A stretch of 64,000 bases of DNA from Symbiodinium natans (GCA_905221605.1 CAJNDS010002077.1:338501-402500); one strand, 5' to 3'. Counted from the stretch's first letter, positions 22,675 to 34,211 are shown. The notes: generated from the sequence alone by a model not told the origin. Numbers and translations are program-made.

Positions 22675-24599
22675 GGCTTCGAGGCGGCTTTTGGGGGGTT
22701 TAGGACTTAGGGCCAGGGGAGGAACGGCATAGGTTTTTGGGATGCGGGAGCTACCCTAAATCCCATAACCCTAAGACAAACTCAAAAAAAAGAATGGCCC
22801 TGAAGGCCAACACCTCAAACACCCAAACATCTTAAACCCTAGCCTGGCCATTGAACCCGAAATCCTACCCAGTGGATGGTCCAGCCTCTTGCAGCATTTT
22901 TGAGAAGTGCTTTCCCTCGAGCTCGCTCGGCTGCTGGCCAACTCGGATGGAAGTTTCGCATGTATGTATGTATGTATGTATGTATGTATGTAGGTACGTA
23001 TGTATGTATGTATAGGAAACCAGGCGATGGGCTCTTTGTCTACCCCGCCGAGAGGTGCCTTCTCGGGGGCCCCCGATGCTTCTTGAAGAGGCTCCGGGAG
23101 GCTGAGTTTTCGTCCGAGAGGTCCGCAGGTTGAGGAGTCTCTCTTGTTGTGGGATTAGGGTTTAGGGTTTAGGGTTTAGGGTTTAGAGCTTGGGGGTTTA
23201 GGACAAGGGTTCTGGGAGCTCCGAACTTTGGCATTTTGGGCTTTAGGGGGTTTAGGGTGTTAAGAACCAAGGGTGTAGTGCTCCGGGGTTCCTATGCGCA
23301 TCCCGCAAAAGAGCAAAGGTCAGCTAAGCAAGCCGAAAGGCCGTGAGCCCGAAACCCCTTTAACGCTAACCCCTCAAGACCCCAGACCCTGTAAACCCCT
23401 ATTGGGCCCCGTAAAACCCCTATCCAATGCCTATCAAACCCCTATTACACCCCAAGGACTCCCCTCACCAACCCCTACTAAACCCCCTAAAGCCCCTAAA
23501 GCCCCTAAAAAACCCTGAACCCCCTAAAGCCCCTAAAGCCCCTGAACAACCCTGAACCCTATAAGAACAGCCCCCCTTTATTGAAAGTGGCGAGCGGCGC
23601 ATGTGAGCCAACTTAAAGGACACCTGGTGCAAGCGAAGGTCGCTGGTCATCTCTGCCTCTAAGAGCCCGGGTCCCCGGAACCCCTGTGGACATCACTTAA
23701 GGGTTTAGGGTTTAGGGTGGTTAGGGTTTAGGGTTTAGGGTTCAGGGTTTAGGGTTTAGGGTTTAGGGTTCAAGGTTTAGGGTTTAGGGTTTAGGGTTAA
23801 GGGTTAAGGGCCAAACCTAAACCCAGACCCCCTAAACCCAAACCCCTCGACCCTAAATCACCCCTTGCAACTGGTTTGGGGCCGACCCTGCCGTTGATTG
23901 GGCGTTGACAGCATAGGAAGGCAGGAGGGGGAGGGTAGTTTTTGTTCGGTCGGGGTACCCTACATATTAGGGGCCGCCTTCTCATCGTACCCCCCAAAAA
24001 GGGCCATGGTTTAGAGAATCCCTCAATGTGATATGCAATGGCCGTGCGGGAGTCCAGGGCTTAAGAACGCCGGAGGATTGCACCCAGTATGAAGCTCAGG
24101 GCAGACTGCAGGACAATGTGTTTCGTCCATACATAGGGTCGGTTTAGGGTTTAGGGTTTAGGGTTTAGGGCTTAGGGTTTAGGGTTTAGAGTTTAGGGTC
24201 TAGGGTTTAGGGTGCAGCCTGCGTCATACAAGAGCCACCATCTCTGGAAGTAGAATACACCGGGTTGGGGAATTGCCGGTTCCTAGCTTCTAGATCCCTC
24301 AGCCCTCAACCCTGTCCTGTACGTGCATAAAGAGAATCCAGGTACCCGGAAATAAGAACTGATCTGCACGCCAGAGGGCCCGTTGTAAAAAGGGAGGAGT
24401 GCATCGTAAATCACACCAGGATCCCTACCACAATTCAAGGAATCATACACGAGAAAGCAATCAAATCCATATTCGCTTCAGGAAGATTCCTCCCCAACCC
24501 TAAACCCCCAATAGGGTGGTTTCCCATAGTAGGGTACCTTCTTGGGGGTCTGCATTGCAAGTGACTCCTACTATTTGGGGGTCCCTCTGTAGCGGTCCC
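22675..24599. other. Telomere-like blocks, no firm gene
   Basis: Contains (GTAT)n at 22960-23012, TTTAGGG arrays at 23157-23190, 23698-23806 and 24140-24213, and C-strand CCTAAAGCCC-type words at 23480-23560. No exon is supported. Confidence 0.5.
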
Positions 24600-24743
24600 T
24601 CATCTTCGTAAACCTTCATATTCCCTCCCAAGGGTGGATAATGGGTTGTCTGGGGATGCCTCAGCATCACAGCTGCTGGCGATGACGGCTTTGGCCGCTC
24701 GTAGGGCCATGTCCTCCAAGGTGCAGGGTTGGGCGTGTGGGAG
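24600..24743 (-). CDS. Candidate C-terminal exon of the 24.6-30.1 kb gene
   Basis: The minus frame reads LEDMALRAAKAVIASSCDAE, then ASPDNPLSTLGREYEGLRR and a TGA at 24602-24600. Composition is that of a normal soluble tail. The 5' boundary is approximate because no AG lies close upstream; the nearest is about 24757. It is the last exon-like segment on this strand in the group. Confidence 0.4.
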   Translation of the reverse strand, partial: LPHAQPCTLEDMALRAAKAVIASSCDAEASPDNPLSTLGREYEGLRR

Positions 24744-25724
24744 TGTGGGCTTAGGGTTTGGGGTTTGGGGTTTCGGGTTTCGGGTTTGTGGTTCAGGGTT
24801 TAGGGTTTAGGGTTTAGGGTGAGGGCCTGGGACCTTGTTCTACAGTTGTCTTAATATGGGTGCGGCTGTCACATCCTGAAGAACAGAGAGTATAACACCG
24901 GCAGCACCCAAACAAGTCTGGGGAGTCTGAAACCCGACAACTCCCATCTGCATCACATTAACTATAAAACCACTGGCCCATGGCAGTTTTCCACCTGCTA
25001 ATCTCAGAATGCGACTTCAGGTTGAGGGCCTCCTGGGCTGCTCTGATCAGCATCGTTGGGACGGGCCTTTTGGAAAAGAAAAAGGCCGAACGCGGGCCTT
25101 AATTTACATTCATGTGTGGCTGAAGAGTCAGATTCAGCAAGCAGCCTGCCTACCTTCTTGTTGGGGCTTGAACTCCTCAACCATTCCAAACCCTGAAAGC
25201 TAAGCCCTGGATTCGTCGCAGGAGCTCGGGATCTTGACTGTTGAAGGGGTAGATTGAGGGTTAGGAGGGGGGTTTGGGCTGGGCCGGTCCAAATCGGAGG
25301 CTGCCACGATGATACTAATCCACTTCCTCGGCGGCGGGAGCGCAATAAACATTGAAGGGAGCGCTTGGTGGAACCCTCAGAGAACCATGAGCCGACCACC
25401 AGGGCGTAAGGGCTTAGGGAAGAGCGTTCAGGGTTCTGGCGTCGGACACGCGAGAGAAGGGCATGGACCCTAAACCCTTGGGACGGATTCTGACCCAAGA
25501 GCTTCCAAAGGTGGAAATGCTGTCCATGATACCCGCGCCACTTTCAAGAAGCCCTAAACCCTCAACTCAAGCCCAAACCCATTCCCAGACCCGACACCTA
25601 AAATCCTTCAGTTTCGGGCTGGGCCTTAAGGCATGCAGTTTGGGGGGTTTAGGGAAGAGGGCTTTGCGGCTTAGGGTTGGGGGTTTCCAGGCCCAGCATT
25701 CCGGCCAGGTGGCTGCATCAAGAC

Positions 25725-25763
25725 TTGCAGGGCCCATGGAACGATCAGGATGAGCGTGCAAAC
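25725..25763 (-). CDS. Candidate membrane-segment microexon
   Basis: A textbook acceptor (CACCTCTTTCCCCCCTCAG) leads into VCTLILIVPWALQ and a GTCTTG donor. The 13 residues are strongly hydrophobic. Just upstream on the same strand, 25895-25860 reads AAAISVAKIMGC and may be the preceding exon. Confidence 0.35.
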
Positions 25764-26634
25764 CTGAGGGGGGAAAGAGGTGTCGAAATGTGGGTCGCTC
25801 CACAAAGGCCCCAATAGGGACTAGGGATTGGGGCTCGAGGTTGGGGTCTCGCGGGGTAAGCCGACAGCCCATAATCTTGGCCACGCTTATGGCAGCAGCA
25901 GTTGCTTATGATCTGCACAGGATATCAGAGCATGCTACGTTCTTTTGAAGAATCTCAGGGCTGTGAAGAACACCTTGTCGGCCTTATCGCTGCGGTACGC
26001 AGAATATCGACGTGCCATCTAACTTGTGCCTAGAGCTACGGGCTTCCAGGATTTTAGGGGCGATGAACCCTAAACCCTAAGGGTGTTGAGGGCCCCCGGA
26101 AGGGGGGGGACTTGGGAACGCATACTCCATTGGGCTCATTCAATTTAAGGGTCACGGCTTCGGAGGCTTATACTCCCTTGGCCCCGTCTTTCCGGCACTG
26201 GGGTCTCGGATTCATGGGGTTCTAGGGCTTTTGCTTGCGAAGGGGACTACGCGCCTTACACCCCCAAACCCGAAGCCCCAAATCCTGACACTTGTTCGGG
26301 CTTCGAATGCGAAGAACTGTGGAACGCGAAAATAACCCAAACTGCAGCAAAAGGTGCACAGAATTCAGAGACGAAGCTGTTCGCGAGCTGTGCGAAGTCC
26401 TCCACGCCATGGGCTCATTGTGTTAGCATAGACAGTACCCAAGGATCTGGAAGGGAACCTACATTGGGAACAATCCCCTCACAGCGTTCAGGGATGGTCC
26501 TCCCCCCCAAAAAACCTGGTCAGGGCTCTAGATTTGGGGTTTAGGGCTTGAGGTTTAGGGAGGTTCATGGGTAGCTAGAAGTAGGAATGTAGGTACCTCA
26601 GAAAAAAAGGTACAACTGGAGTTACCCCACTTGC

Positions 26635-26754
26635 AACTCTACTCATAGCCTCCAAGAACCTCCCCTCATGGGTCAAAGCCACGAGCCCTTTGGACTCCTC
26701 GTGCGCCCGCTGCTGGAATCGCCGCGCCTGCAGCAGCTCAAGGTGTTTTTGGGC
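26635..26754 (-). CDS. Candidate exon, helical segment
   Basis: Between an AG acceptor and a GCAAGT donor the minus strand reads QKHLELLQARRFQQRAHEES, then KGLVALTHEGRFLEAMSRV: a charged helix typical of cytosolic loops or coiled coils. Strong composition on this strand only. Confidence 0.5.
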
Positions 26755-26759
26755 TTCGG

Positions 26760-26826
26760 TTTAAGGGCTTAGGGTTTAGGGTTTAGGGTTTAGGGTTTAG
26801 GGTTTAGGGTTTAGGGTTTAGGGTTG
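26760..26826. repeat. TTTAGGG array in a putative intron
   Basis: Nine near-perfect TTTAGGG units immediately upstream of the exon candidate ending at 26754, so telomere repeat may abut the splice acceptor. Confidence 0.9.
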
Positions 26827-27207
26827 CAGGAGTCAGGGTCTTCAGGTTCAGGGCGACTTACATTGGATGGCTTTCGAGAGCAGGCGACTAGGCTTTGCAG
26901 GGCTGAAGCTGGCTGGGGCCGAAGCCTGTTGGGGTCCTCAGAGGGACAAAATCATCGCCGGAGGGCGTGAGAAACGAAAGGCGAGCGAGAGCGAGAGAGG
27001 CGGTCAAGTTTATTGAGGGTGGAGTCTGGTTGAGGCTTTAGGGCGCTCGGCTACACAAAGCATCAGGCGCTCGCTCCCGAAATGTCCGCCCAGGGGCTGC
27101 GAAGAGACAATTGCAGCAAATCCTTGGTTCTGAAAAATTGACCCTGCCGATGGCAGCGCGGCACTGTTTTGGAGGCTCAGCCCGTGCCCTAGCGCCAGGC
27201 ACCAAAA

Positions 27208-27291
27208 TCAACGAGTTCCTTTCGAGACGAGCCGCGCGTGCCGCCAGTCAAGAAAAACAAGCGAGCCAACAATTCGGCCCACCAGAATCAT
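27208..27291 (-). CDS. Possible membrane-segment exon (strand uncertain)
   Basis: The minus frame reads MILVGRIVGSLVFLDWRHAR, then LVSKGTR and a stop. The plus strand is also open and reads MAARHCFGGSARALAPGTKI and onward, so the two readings compete. The minus reading is preferred because neighbours on that strand are membrane-like. Confidence 0.25.
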   Translation of the reverse strand: MILVGRIVGSLVFLDWRHARLVSKGTR

Positions 27292-27520
27292 GGGCCTCGG
27301 ATGCGGAGATGTGGGGGGGTGCCGTAGAGGTTTAGGGTTTGTAGGGTATACAAAAGGCTTAGGGTTGAGGGCTTCGGGTTGCGACAATACCACACCAAGG
27401 CCCGACACGCCTGGACTTAAGGTTAAGGACTTTGGGCTGAGGGTTTAAGGTTCAGGCCAAGCTTCTGCAAGCTACACCTTCCATCCTCGTGCTTTAGAGG
27501 CCCTTCTATTCAAATCCTAC

Positions 27521-27622
27521 CACATCCCCCCGTCTATCTGCCGCAGGAGGAGCTCCAACATTGGCTTCGCAACCTCATCGATGTAAACCGTCATTCCGAG
27601 GGTGAGAAGGTTGAAAACATAC
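27521..27622 (-). CDS. Exon of unidentified membrane-associated protein
   Basis: Acceptor TTTTTGCAG opens YVFNLLTLGMTVYIDEVAKP, then MLELLLRQIDGGM, closing at TG followed by a GTAGGA donor; 102 nt in all. The sequence runs from a hydrophobic half to an amphipathic helix. This is one of the best-supported unknown exons in the window by splice signals and composition. Confidence 0.55.
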
Positions 27623-27639
27623 CTGCAAAAATCGTGGGG

Positions 27640-27795
27640 GTTTAGGGTTAAGGGTTTAGGGTTTAGAGTTTAGGGTTTAGGGTTTACGGTTTAGGGTTTA
27701 GGGCTTAGGGTTTAGGATTTAGGGTTTAGGGTTTAGGGTCTAGGGTTTAGGGTTTAGGGTCTAGGGTCTAGGGTTTAGGGTTGAGGGTTGAGGGT
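27640..27795. repeat. TTTAGGG array with variants
   Basis: About 22 units, mostly TTTAGGG with TCTAGGG, CTTAGGG and TTGAGGG variants, starting within 20 bp of the acceptor side of the exon at 27521-27622. Confidence 0.9.
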
Positions 27796-28429
27796 GGGGA
27801 CTAAACCCCTTAAAATCCCGAAGCTTAGGGTTTAGGGCTCTAAGGGCCACGCGGTCTAGGGTTCCTTCGGCCAGGAGGCATGAGGAAGATGATCTGGCCT
27901 TCGCCATAAGTTAAAACTCCTGTCGGACGAAACGGGTGGCAGCTCCGAGCCGCTTTTAGGTTCTTGGGTTTCGGGATTCGTCCCTTCGGGGCTTAAAGGT
28001 ATCCGTGGCACCGCTGAAGCAACCAGCTGGGAATCTGGTTTCGCAGCCTGGCAGTGCAAGAGGCCTCAGCCTTTAGAAAGCTTCGGGGGCCCGTGCATTG
28101 CACCCGACATCTTCAGATGGCACTCGCACAACTTGCAGCGCGAAGTTAAATTACTACCTGTCGCTTAGTACTACGCCGTTTGGTGCTTTCAATTCGGGGG
28201 CTAGGCCTACGGGATTACATGGGCAGGATGGGGCCAATCAAACAACCGAAACACCACATCAACTCTGCAGGCAGGGTGTCAGGGTTTGGCGTCTAGGGCT
28301 CCGGTGTTGAGATGTTGGTTTGGGCGCGTGGTAGCTGGGAAGCTTACCAGCCAAACAACTCACATTCCTGATCGCCCGAGACAAGTGCTTCAGTCGTTCT
28401 ACACACAAGGCAAAGCCGCATCCCAAACC

Positions 28430-28628
28430 CTTCTACCCCATCTTGACTCCGAAGTCAGAGCATAAGCTCACCTGACAGACAACGTCCTTCCAGAGAAGCT
28501 CTACGAATATACCTTGAGCTTTCCAAGTGTACTGGGTGGGGTCTCGGGCCTTTCGCGAATCCACCCAGTCCTGTGTGGAAAGCTGAACACGTCAGCAACC
28601 ACAGAACCAGCAGAACCACGTGGCTCAT
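28430..28628 (-). CDS. Possible signal-peptide start exon
   Basis: ATG at 28628 opens MSHVVLLVLWLLTCSAF, then HTGLGGFAKGPRPH: a clear hydrophobic signal or anchor followed by a small-residue cleavage-like site. The frame is open to about 28455, but the real exon may end sooner (for instance at CACACAG near 28570). It sits among exons of the putative membrane gene and may mark a separate gene. Confidence 0.35.
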
Positions 28629-29007
28629 TTCACCACAAGACAGGCTGTCCTGCGCAAGCTCATACAAGCACACCAGGCGTAATTTTGCAGTACCCTTGGA
28701 TGTATGTGGATAGGGAGGGAGAGGGAGGGAAGGGATCTGAATTCTGGGCGCTTTTCTTAGGGAGTTTGAAGTCTCATTCAGACTCAAGGTTAATTGAGGG
28801 TTTCAGGTGTTTGTGGGTTTGGAGGAGTCAGGGACTGTTCGCATCCTAGATATGCAGCCAACCGCCCACGTCTGAGGGAGTCCAGAACAGAGCGAAGTAA
28901 GCGACAGGCTCGGATGCGCGCAGCACGAGCGAGCCATCCTACTACACACACCCGAAGCCCTAAAACAGCCGCCCTAAAACCGTTCACCCCTGAGCACTGT
29001 CCCTGCC

Positions 29008-29096
29008 CAGCAGGATGATGCGGACGGTGTATGCAGTCAGCACCAGAATGCCCAACACACCACAAACATCCATGACCATCTGAATTAGGCTCCTCA
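29008..29096 (-). CDS. Transmembrane exon of unidentified protein
   Basis: The minus strand reads LRSLIQMVMDVCGVLGILVL, then TAYTVRIILLG: a 20-residue hydrophobic helix followed by a positive residue and another hydrophobic stretch. An acceptor is possible at GAGCTGAG (29090s); the phase to the next exon could not be fixed. Clear membrane segment, unknown family. Confidence 0.45.
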
Positions 29097-29175
29097 GCTC
29101 ACAGGATTTAGGGCTTCAGGGTTCGTGTCTTCTTGGAGGCTTCAGGAGCTTTAGACGATCCTAGCCCAGGCTTAC

Positions 29176-29219
29176 CTCTTCTTATGAGAGCCAAGACGAT
29201 GTACTGTTCCTGCATATTC
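29176..29219 (-). CDS. Microexon of unidentified protein
   Basis: Acceptor GCAGCAG and a consensus GTAAGC donor enclose 44 nt reading NMQEQYIVLALIRR. Both splice signals are good and the reading is compatible with a membrane-proximal helix. Confidence 0.4.
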
Positions 29220-29699
29220 CTGCTGCAAGGTGTTCACTGTGATTGTGGTTCCGGGCTACGGGCCATCGGGTTTTGGGGCCTCCTGCTGTCAGGCCGGGGG
29301 TTCAGAGGGGGATGTAGGCTTCGGGGCTTGAAGGGCTGAGGGACTGAGGAAGCATTGAAGGTTCATGTGTATGTTTAGGATCTCAGCCTACGTGCAACGC
29401 AGTTCTAGCTACCCATGAGCCCCCAACATGTCTTAAATCATCTTGCATCTACCCATACAGCCAACAGGCTTAGGGCAGGATTTAAGTTGAACGGCTTTGC
29501 AGTGTCATGCGCCAACCTTGAAAGCACATCCACGCGGTTGGGGGTAAAAGTCACCTATCTTGAGCATCCTAAGTTGAGGCTAAACATCCCTAAGTTAACC
29601 TGAAACATCCTTGATCGGCTCAACCCTGAACATCCCTAAAATAGACTCTACGCATCCCTAAGTCTAGCCCGAAACGTCCCTAAGCCCTAAACATCCCGG

Positions 29700-29792
29700 A
29701 GCCGAAAAGTCCCTCCAAACCCTAATAACCCGAAACCCTAAACCCTAAACCCGAAACCCGAAACCCGAAACCCTAAACCCGAAACCCGAAAC
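29700..29792. repeat. CCCGAAA/CCCTAAA array
   Basis: Runs of CCCGAAA (complement TTTCGGG) interleaved with CCCTAAA; it starts directly at the donor of the exon at 29793-29872. Confidence 0.85.
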
Positions 29793-29872
29793 CCTTCCAG
29801 GCGTGCGTGCCCAGGAGCCGACGAAGCGCCCGGAATTGGCGACCTGCCTCAACCATCACCTCCACGATAGCG
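29793..29872 (-). CDS. Exon of unidentified protein
   Basis: Acceptor AAACCCCTCAG opens AIVEVMVEAGRQFRALRRLL, then GTHAWK, ending at a GTTTCG donor. Strong amphipathic, Arg-rich helix. An alternative acceptor inside (CGTGGAG) would fit the phase of the exon at 30082-30117. Confidence 0.5.
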
Positions 29873-29917
29873 CTGAGGGGTTTCTGGGAGTGTCTGGGGG
29901 GTTTTAGGAGTTTGCAG

Positions 29918-30030
29918 GGTGGGGGGTTTGGGGGGTTTGGGAGGTTTGGGAGGTTTGGGAGGTTTGGGAGGTTTGGGAGGTTTGGGAGGTTTGGGAAGGT
30001 TTGGGAGGTTTGGGAGGTTTGGGGGTTTGG
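29918..30030. repeat. 9-bp GGTTTGGGA tandem array
   Basis: About ten units of GGTTTGGGA, flanked by GGTTTGGGG units; a locally amplified telomere-like variant lying between two exon candidates. Confidence 0.9.
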
Positions 30031-30081
30031 GGCAGGGCCGCAGTTTGGAAAACTGGCCATCTATATGGAACCTCAGCCTAC

Positions 30082-30117
30082 CATTCGTTCCATCCATTCC
30101 CGAAGGGCTTGTAAGGT
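30082..30117 (-). CDS. Microexon of unidentified protein
   Basis: GGGTTTAG acceptor, TLQALREWMERM, then a GTAGGC donor. Further minus-strand scraps upstream read DPYKKVPQEDLQ (about 30195-30157, before GTAGAT) and FEFLRYLG (about 30410-30383), and may be earlier exons of the same gene. Confidence 0.4.
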
Positions 30118-31190
30118 CTAAACAAGGGTTTGGGGTTTAGGGCTCATGAAGTGATGCGGATCTACGTTGGAGGTCCTCTTGCGGGACCTTCTTATAAGGG
30201 TCAAGCCCTAAGCCCGAACTCGAAACTCTAAACCCGAAACCCCCGAAGTCTGTAGCTTGCCTGACCTCCAACAAGGCTACATCCTCAACCCGACTAGAGC
30301 TTGCCCGAGAGCCTTAGGATGAAAGGCTGAGCCACTTCTTGCCTTGGGGTTCTGCTGCTTAATTATTTATCATGAAACTACCCAAGTATCTCAGGAACTC
30401 AAATACTGCCCCCCCCCCCCCCCCCATGAGCCCACGGCTTCCGCCAAGCCCCGAAACCCTAAGTCCTAAACCCAAAACACCCGTTAATATTCTCCCCAAA
30501 AAAGGTCTTGAGTCATGAAAATACAATAGCATCATCAACAAACTCACCTAGATATATGGCAGCTTTACAGGTGTACCGTTGACGTGTTGAAGGCTTCTTT
30601 GGGAAGTGTTCAAAAATGAAGCCAAACCCTCAGCCCCAACTCCAGGCGCAGCCTCATGGCTCGGCGACGGCACCTGAGTTTGGGGTTAAGGCTTGTGCAT
30701 TTCAAGCAAGGTTTGCGGTTTATGGGCTTCGAATAGGGCATGCACTTTTTGGTGGCTTATGACTTATGGCGACTTTCTGCACACCAAGTCAAAGGGCCTC
30801 CCCATGCTATCCGGCCACATGTGTCACCGAGTGCTCTGGGCTGTCTGGCTGCCCCAAGGGCAACCAAAAACTTGCCGGAAGCATGGCAGCTCCACACAGG
30901 GCCACCGGTGTGGAGGGAAACAACTCAATGTGGCCTCGGCCTCACTCTGGGTAGGGCGAGGAGCCAGCGGCGACAACCCGCCAAAACCTTTTCCGGCCCG
31001 CTGAGAAAGACAGCCGTCAACAATAAGAAAAGCACAATAAACAACATGAGTTCACAGAGGGCACAAATAAGTAAGGTTTGCGGCTCAGGAAATAAGAGCT
31101 GGTCCTTCGGGGTTTGGTCAAGGGATTAACACCCCTAGGGCGGCTTGGGGCTGGCAGGTTTTGTGGCTTCTCGCTCCCAAGTCCTCAAGC

Positions 31191-31262
31191 TCAGGCCAGC
31201 GCTGGCAGTTCCACCATGGGCGCGGTGCGGTTCAGAAAGTAGCGCCGTTCCTGGCGGTCAAG
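31191..31262 (-). CDS. Candidate terminal exon
   Basis: After ACTCGGCAG the minus strand reads LDRQERRYFLNRTAP, then MVELPALA and a TGA: 23 residues and a stop. Composition is good; family unknown. Confidence 0.35.
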   Translation of the reverse strand, partial: LDRQERRYFLNRTAPMVELPALA

Positions 31263-31299
31263 CTGCCGAGTGTGTGGGGCCGTCAGGGTTCAGGGCTTA

Positions 31300-34110
31300 A
31301 GGCGTCCTCTTTCCCGCAATGCCCGTTGGAGATGTTAAGGGTTCGCCTTAGGGTTGGGCCTTCAAGCCCCAGACCCTGAGCGCGTTCATCGGGGCCTTAG
31401 GGCTCCTGTTTTTGGGGTCCGGGCTTGGGGTGCCTGGGGCGCCTAGGAGGCTTCAGGGCTTTGTGGGGTGTGAGGGCTCCCCCAACTCTGAACTGTCTGG
31501 AAGAGGCTCCTTCTCCGCAACCACGAGGAGGAACACGAGGAGGAAAGCAGAAAGTGAATCCTCCCCACCGGTTCTTTCATATCCGGGAATCGGTTGTTTA
31601 AAAACCCTTGTTTAGAAACACTTGTTTTACACACCCTTGCTTTAAACACCGTTGTTCAAACCCTTGTTCAAACCCTTCTTAAACCCCATAAGCCCCGGGT
31701 CGCCCGTCACTCAATCAAGAGCCGTCGCTCCGGGAAGGGCATCATCTCCAATTTCAAGCTGACGCACCTCAGGCGATTGCGAGCAAAGGGATTTAGCGTT
31801 TGGGCTTTCGCGTCTAAGGGGCTCAAAGTTTTCGGGTGACTTGCGAATGTTTGTAGTGCTCCGAGGGATTCTATTCTGAACGACACGTGGTCTAAATCCG
31901 CACTCCCTCAGCCCCACATCCGGAATCCTATACTCAACCCTAAACCCTAAACCCCATCAAACCCTCAAACACTAAAACCGAGGAGGGCTCATCGGAATCC
32001 TGTGCAGCCGTAAAACCCTATGTCGAGTTCAGGGTTCAGGGTTGAGGGTTTAGGGTAGAGGATTTAGGGTTTAGGGTTCGTAAGATTGAGGCCTGGGGGG
32101 ATGGTCTAGTCGGGTGTCTGGGGCTTTGGGTTGAAACCCGATTCTTGAGCGACAATTCGTTAAGGGCCTTAGGCTTCTTTTGGTCGCCAAATCCTTCCCG
32201 CCCCACACACAGAGAGAGGGGAAAAGCTAAAGAGGGCCTGCAGTTCTGCTCAGTCTAACCCATTGCTTAGGGATTTTGAGCATCTTGGCTCTTTTGCGGT
32301 GTTTTTGGATTTAATGGTCTTTTGGGTTTTTGGGGGGGCATTTGCGGCCGATCAAATCAACAAGCAGAACCCCTCACCCTTCAAAATGATCAGCCACGGG
32401 GCGGAAGGCGCGGTTACGGATCGCTTGGAAATGCTTGAATCACTGTGCTGAAGTTGTTGGGCTTCAGGGTTAGGGTGTAGGGGTTTAGGGAAGGGGGCCC
32501 AAAAAAATGGCGTTGAGGAAGCCCCGACATTCTGCCCCCCCCCCCCCACACACAACAAGACAACAAGCTGAGCCATCCATTTAAACCCTATAGCCCCCCT
32601 CAATCCCTCGACCCCCCAAAAACCCTGGATTGGCAATCCGCTTAACGTCAAACGTGTGCGGGCCGTTGCTGAAGGGCCTCCGGCCCACTACAGCTGGAGA
32701 GCCAAGTATGCCCGCAGGAGGGGTTGGTAGGGGTTAGGGTTTAGGGGTTGGGGTTTAGGTTTTGGGGTTTGCGGTTGGGGGTTCAGGGTGTAGGGTTTGG
32801 ATTTAGGGCCGATGGGCCCGCAAGTTTGGGCGTTGGGGATTCGGTGCCCAAACTCCGAGAACTGCAAGAGCGGCACAGCTTCTGAGCGCTACCAACCCTC
32901 GAGCTGAAAGGGTCTCTCTACGGATGATACAGGGCCGGAGAAGTACTTTTCATTTTGTTGGGGGCTTGTTTTTGTTTTTCAAGGGTTCTACTAAAATTAG
33001 GGTCTAGGGTCTAGGGTCTAGGGTCTAGGGTCTAGGGTCTAGGGTCTAGGGTTCAGGGTTTAGGGTTTAGGGTTGTAGGACTAGCAGTACTACTAATAAG
33101 ATTAATACTACCAGTACTACAATTAGAACCGGAAGAGAAAACAATCATCCGGAACAAGAAAGAATTGTGAAAAACCTTTAACAAAAAGCCTCCATGATAC
33201 ATCGACCCAAGCTCCCCCTTAATTCCTTGATTACGAAGAACCAGTACGGTTCAATAAACAGCTTCCTATCTCACATGCCTACTTCAGAGAAGGAGAGTCT
33301 TATGCAAGGCGCGGACGCAGGCCCATGTGGGGGACCCTTGAGGTAAGACAAGGAAGCTGGCAGGGCAGAACAACTTGCACGGCGCAAGCTGGTGTTCTGT
33401 TCTCAAACAAAGCTGACCAAATGAAAAGACAGCTGACGTTTCTGGAGGGGGTTCAGGGCTTAGTGGCCCTGAGCCCTGAGCCCCTGACACCCGAAAGCCT
33501 CCTCGAAAGTCAACGCGAACTCCCAGCAAAGCCCTTCCAGCCACCCCGTAAACAATCAACCTGCACCCTGACACCCTAGCACCCTAAAACCCTAACACCC
33601 TAAAACCCTCAACCCTCAACCCGAAACTCTCAACCCCGGCTAAAAAAAGATGCAGACCCCTTAGCGACCTCGGAGCGCTCCGTGATTACGCAAGTCTTCT
33701 CCTCAAGCGCAGCATGGGTATCCCAGAGACTCCAAAAAACCCTGAATTAAGGAATATCTCTTGAATATAAATGGGAATCCTACAATAGTTTAAGGTATAT
33801 TCCTTGATGAAGGGGTTTGGGCGCCTTTGGGTATGTGGGCTTTGGTCCTTTTGCTTAAGTTTGGGGGAGGGGGGGGTGGGGGCGGATCAGTTCTTCGAGG
33901 TTTCAGGGTTTTGGATTTAGGTCGTAGTAGGGTTCTTAGTTCAGGGTTCTCAGGGCACGCAGGGAGCATCTTAGGGTAGTTTCAGAGTGAGTTTGGGGAG
34001 TAGAGGGCTTCGATGTTGGGGTCCTGCGTTGTCATCCTGTACCAGGGCACAAAGAGGATAGAAAGAGATCATGAGACACGGAGACGGAGACCGTGGAAGC
34101 CGCCAGCTGC
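31300..34110. other. Repeat-degenerate DNA, no firm gene
   Basis: Holds TTTAGGG fragments at 32030-32075, the TCTAGGG array at 32999-33073 and AT-rich DNA at 33075-33265. A short inverted repeat (AAGGAATAT and ATATTCCTT) lies at about 33750-33810. No exon supported. Confidence 0.45.
32999..33073. repeat. TCTAGGG variant array
   Basis: Eight consecutive GGGTCTA units, then TTCAGGG and TTTAGGG; a variant confined to one run. Confidence 0.9.
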
Positions 34111-34117
34111 GACTCAC

Positions 34118-34211
34118 GCGCCAGGCAGAGTCGAGGATTTCTGGAACCCCGCCCTCAGCCCTGCGCTCTTCAAGTAGCATGGGTTGAGATGTCCAGGGTG
34201 TGGCATCATTG
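34118..34211 (-). CDS. Kinase exon 10: late C-lobe
   Basis: Acceptor ATACTGCAG; reads NDATPWTSQPMLLEERRAEG, then GVPEILDSAWR; consensus GTGAGT donor. Resembles the W-x-n-GxVxEILDPxL stretch of RLKs. Confidence 0.55.

Noticed and set aside
29773-30140. Pro/Leu/Asn-rich and Gly-rich ORFs over the GGTTTGGGA array
   Set aside because: Products are translations of the 9-bp repeat in different frames; only the short helix at 29793-29872 has independent support.
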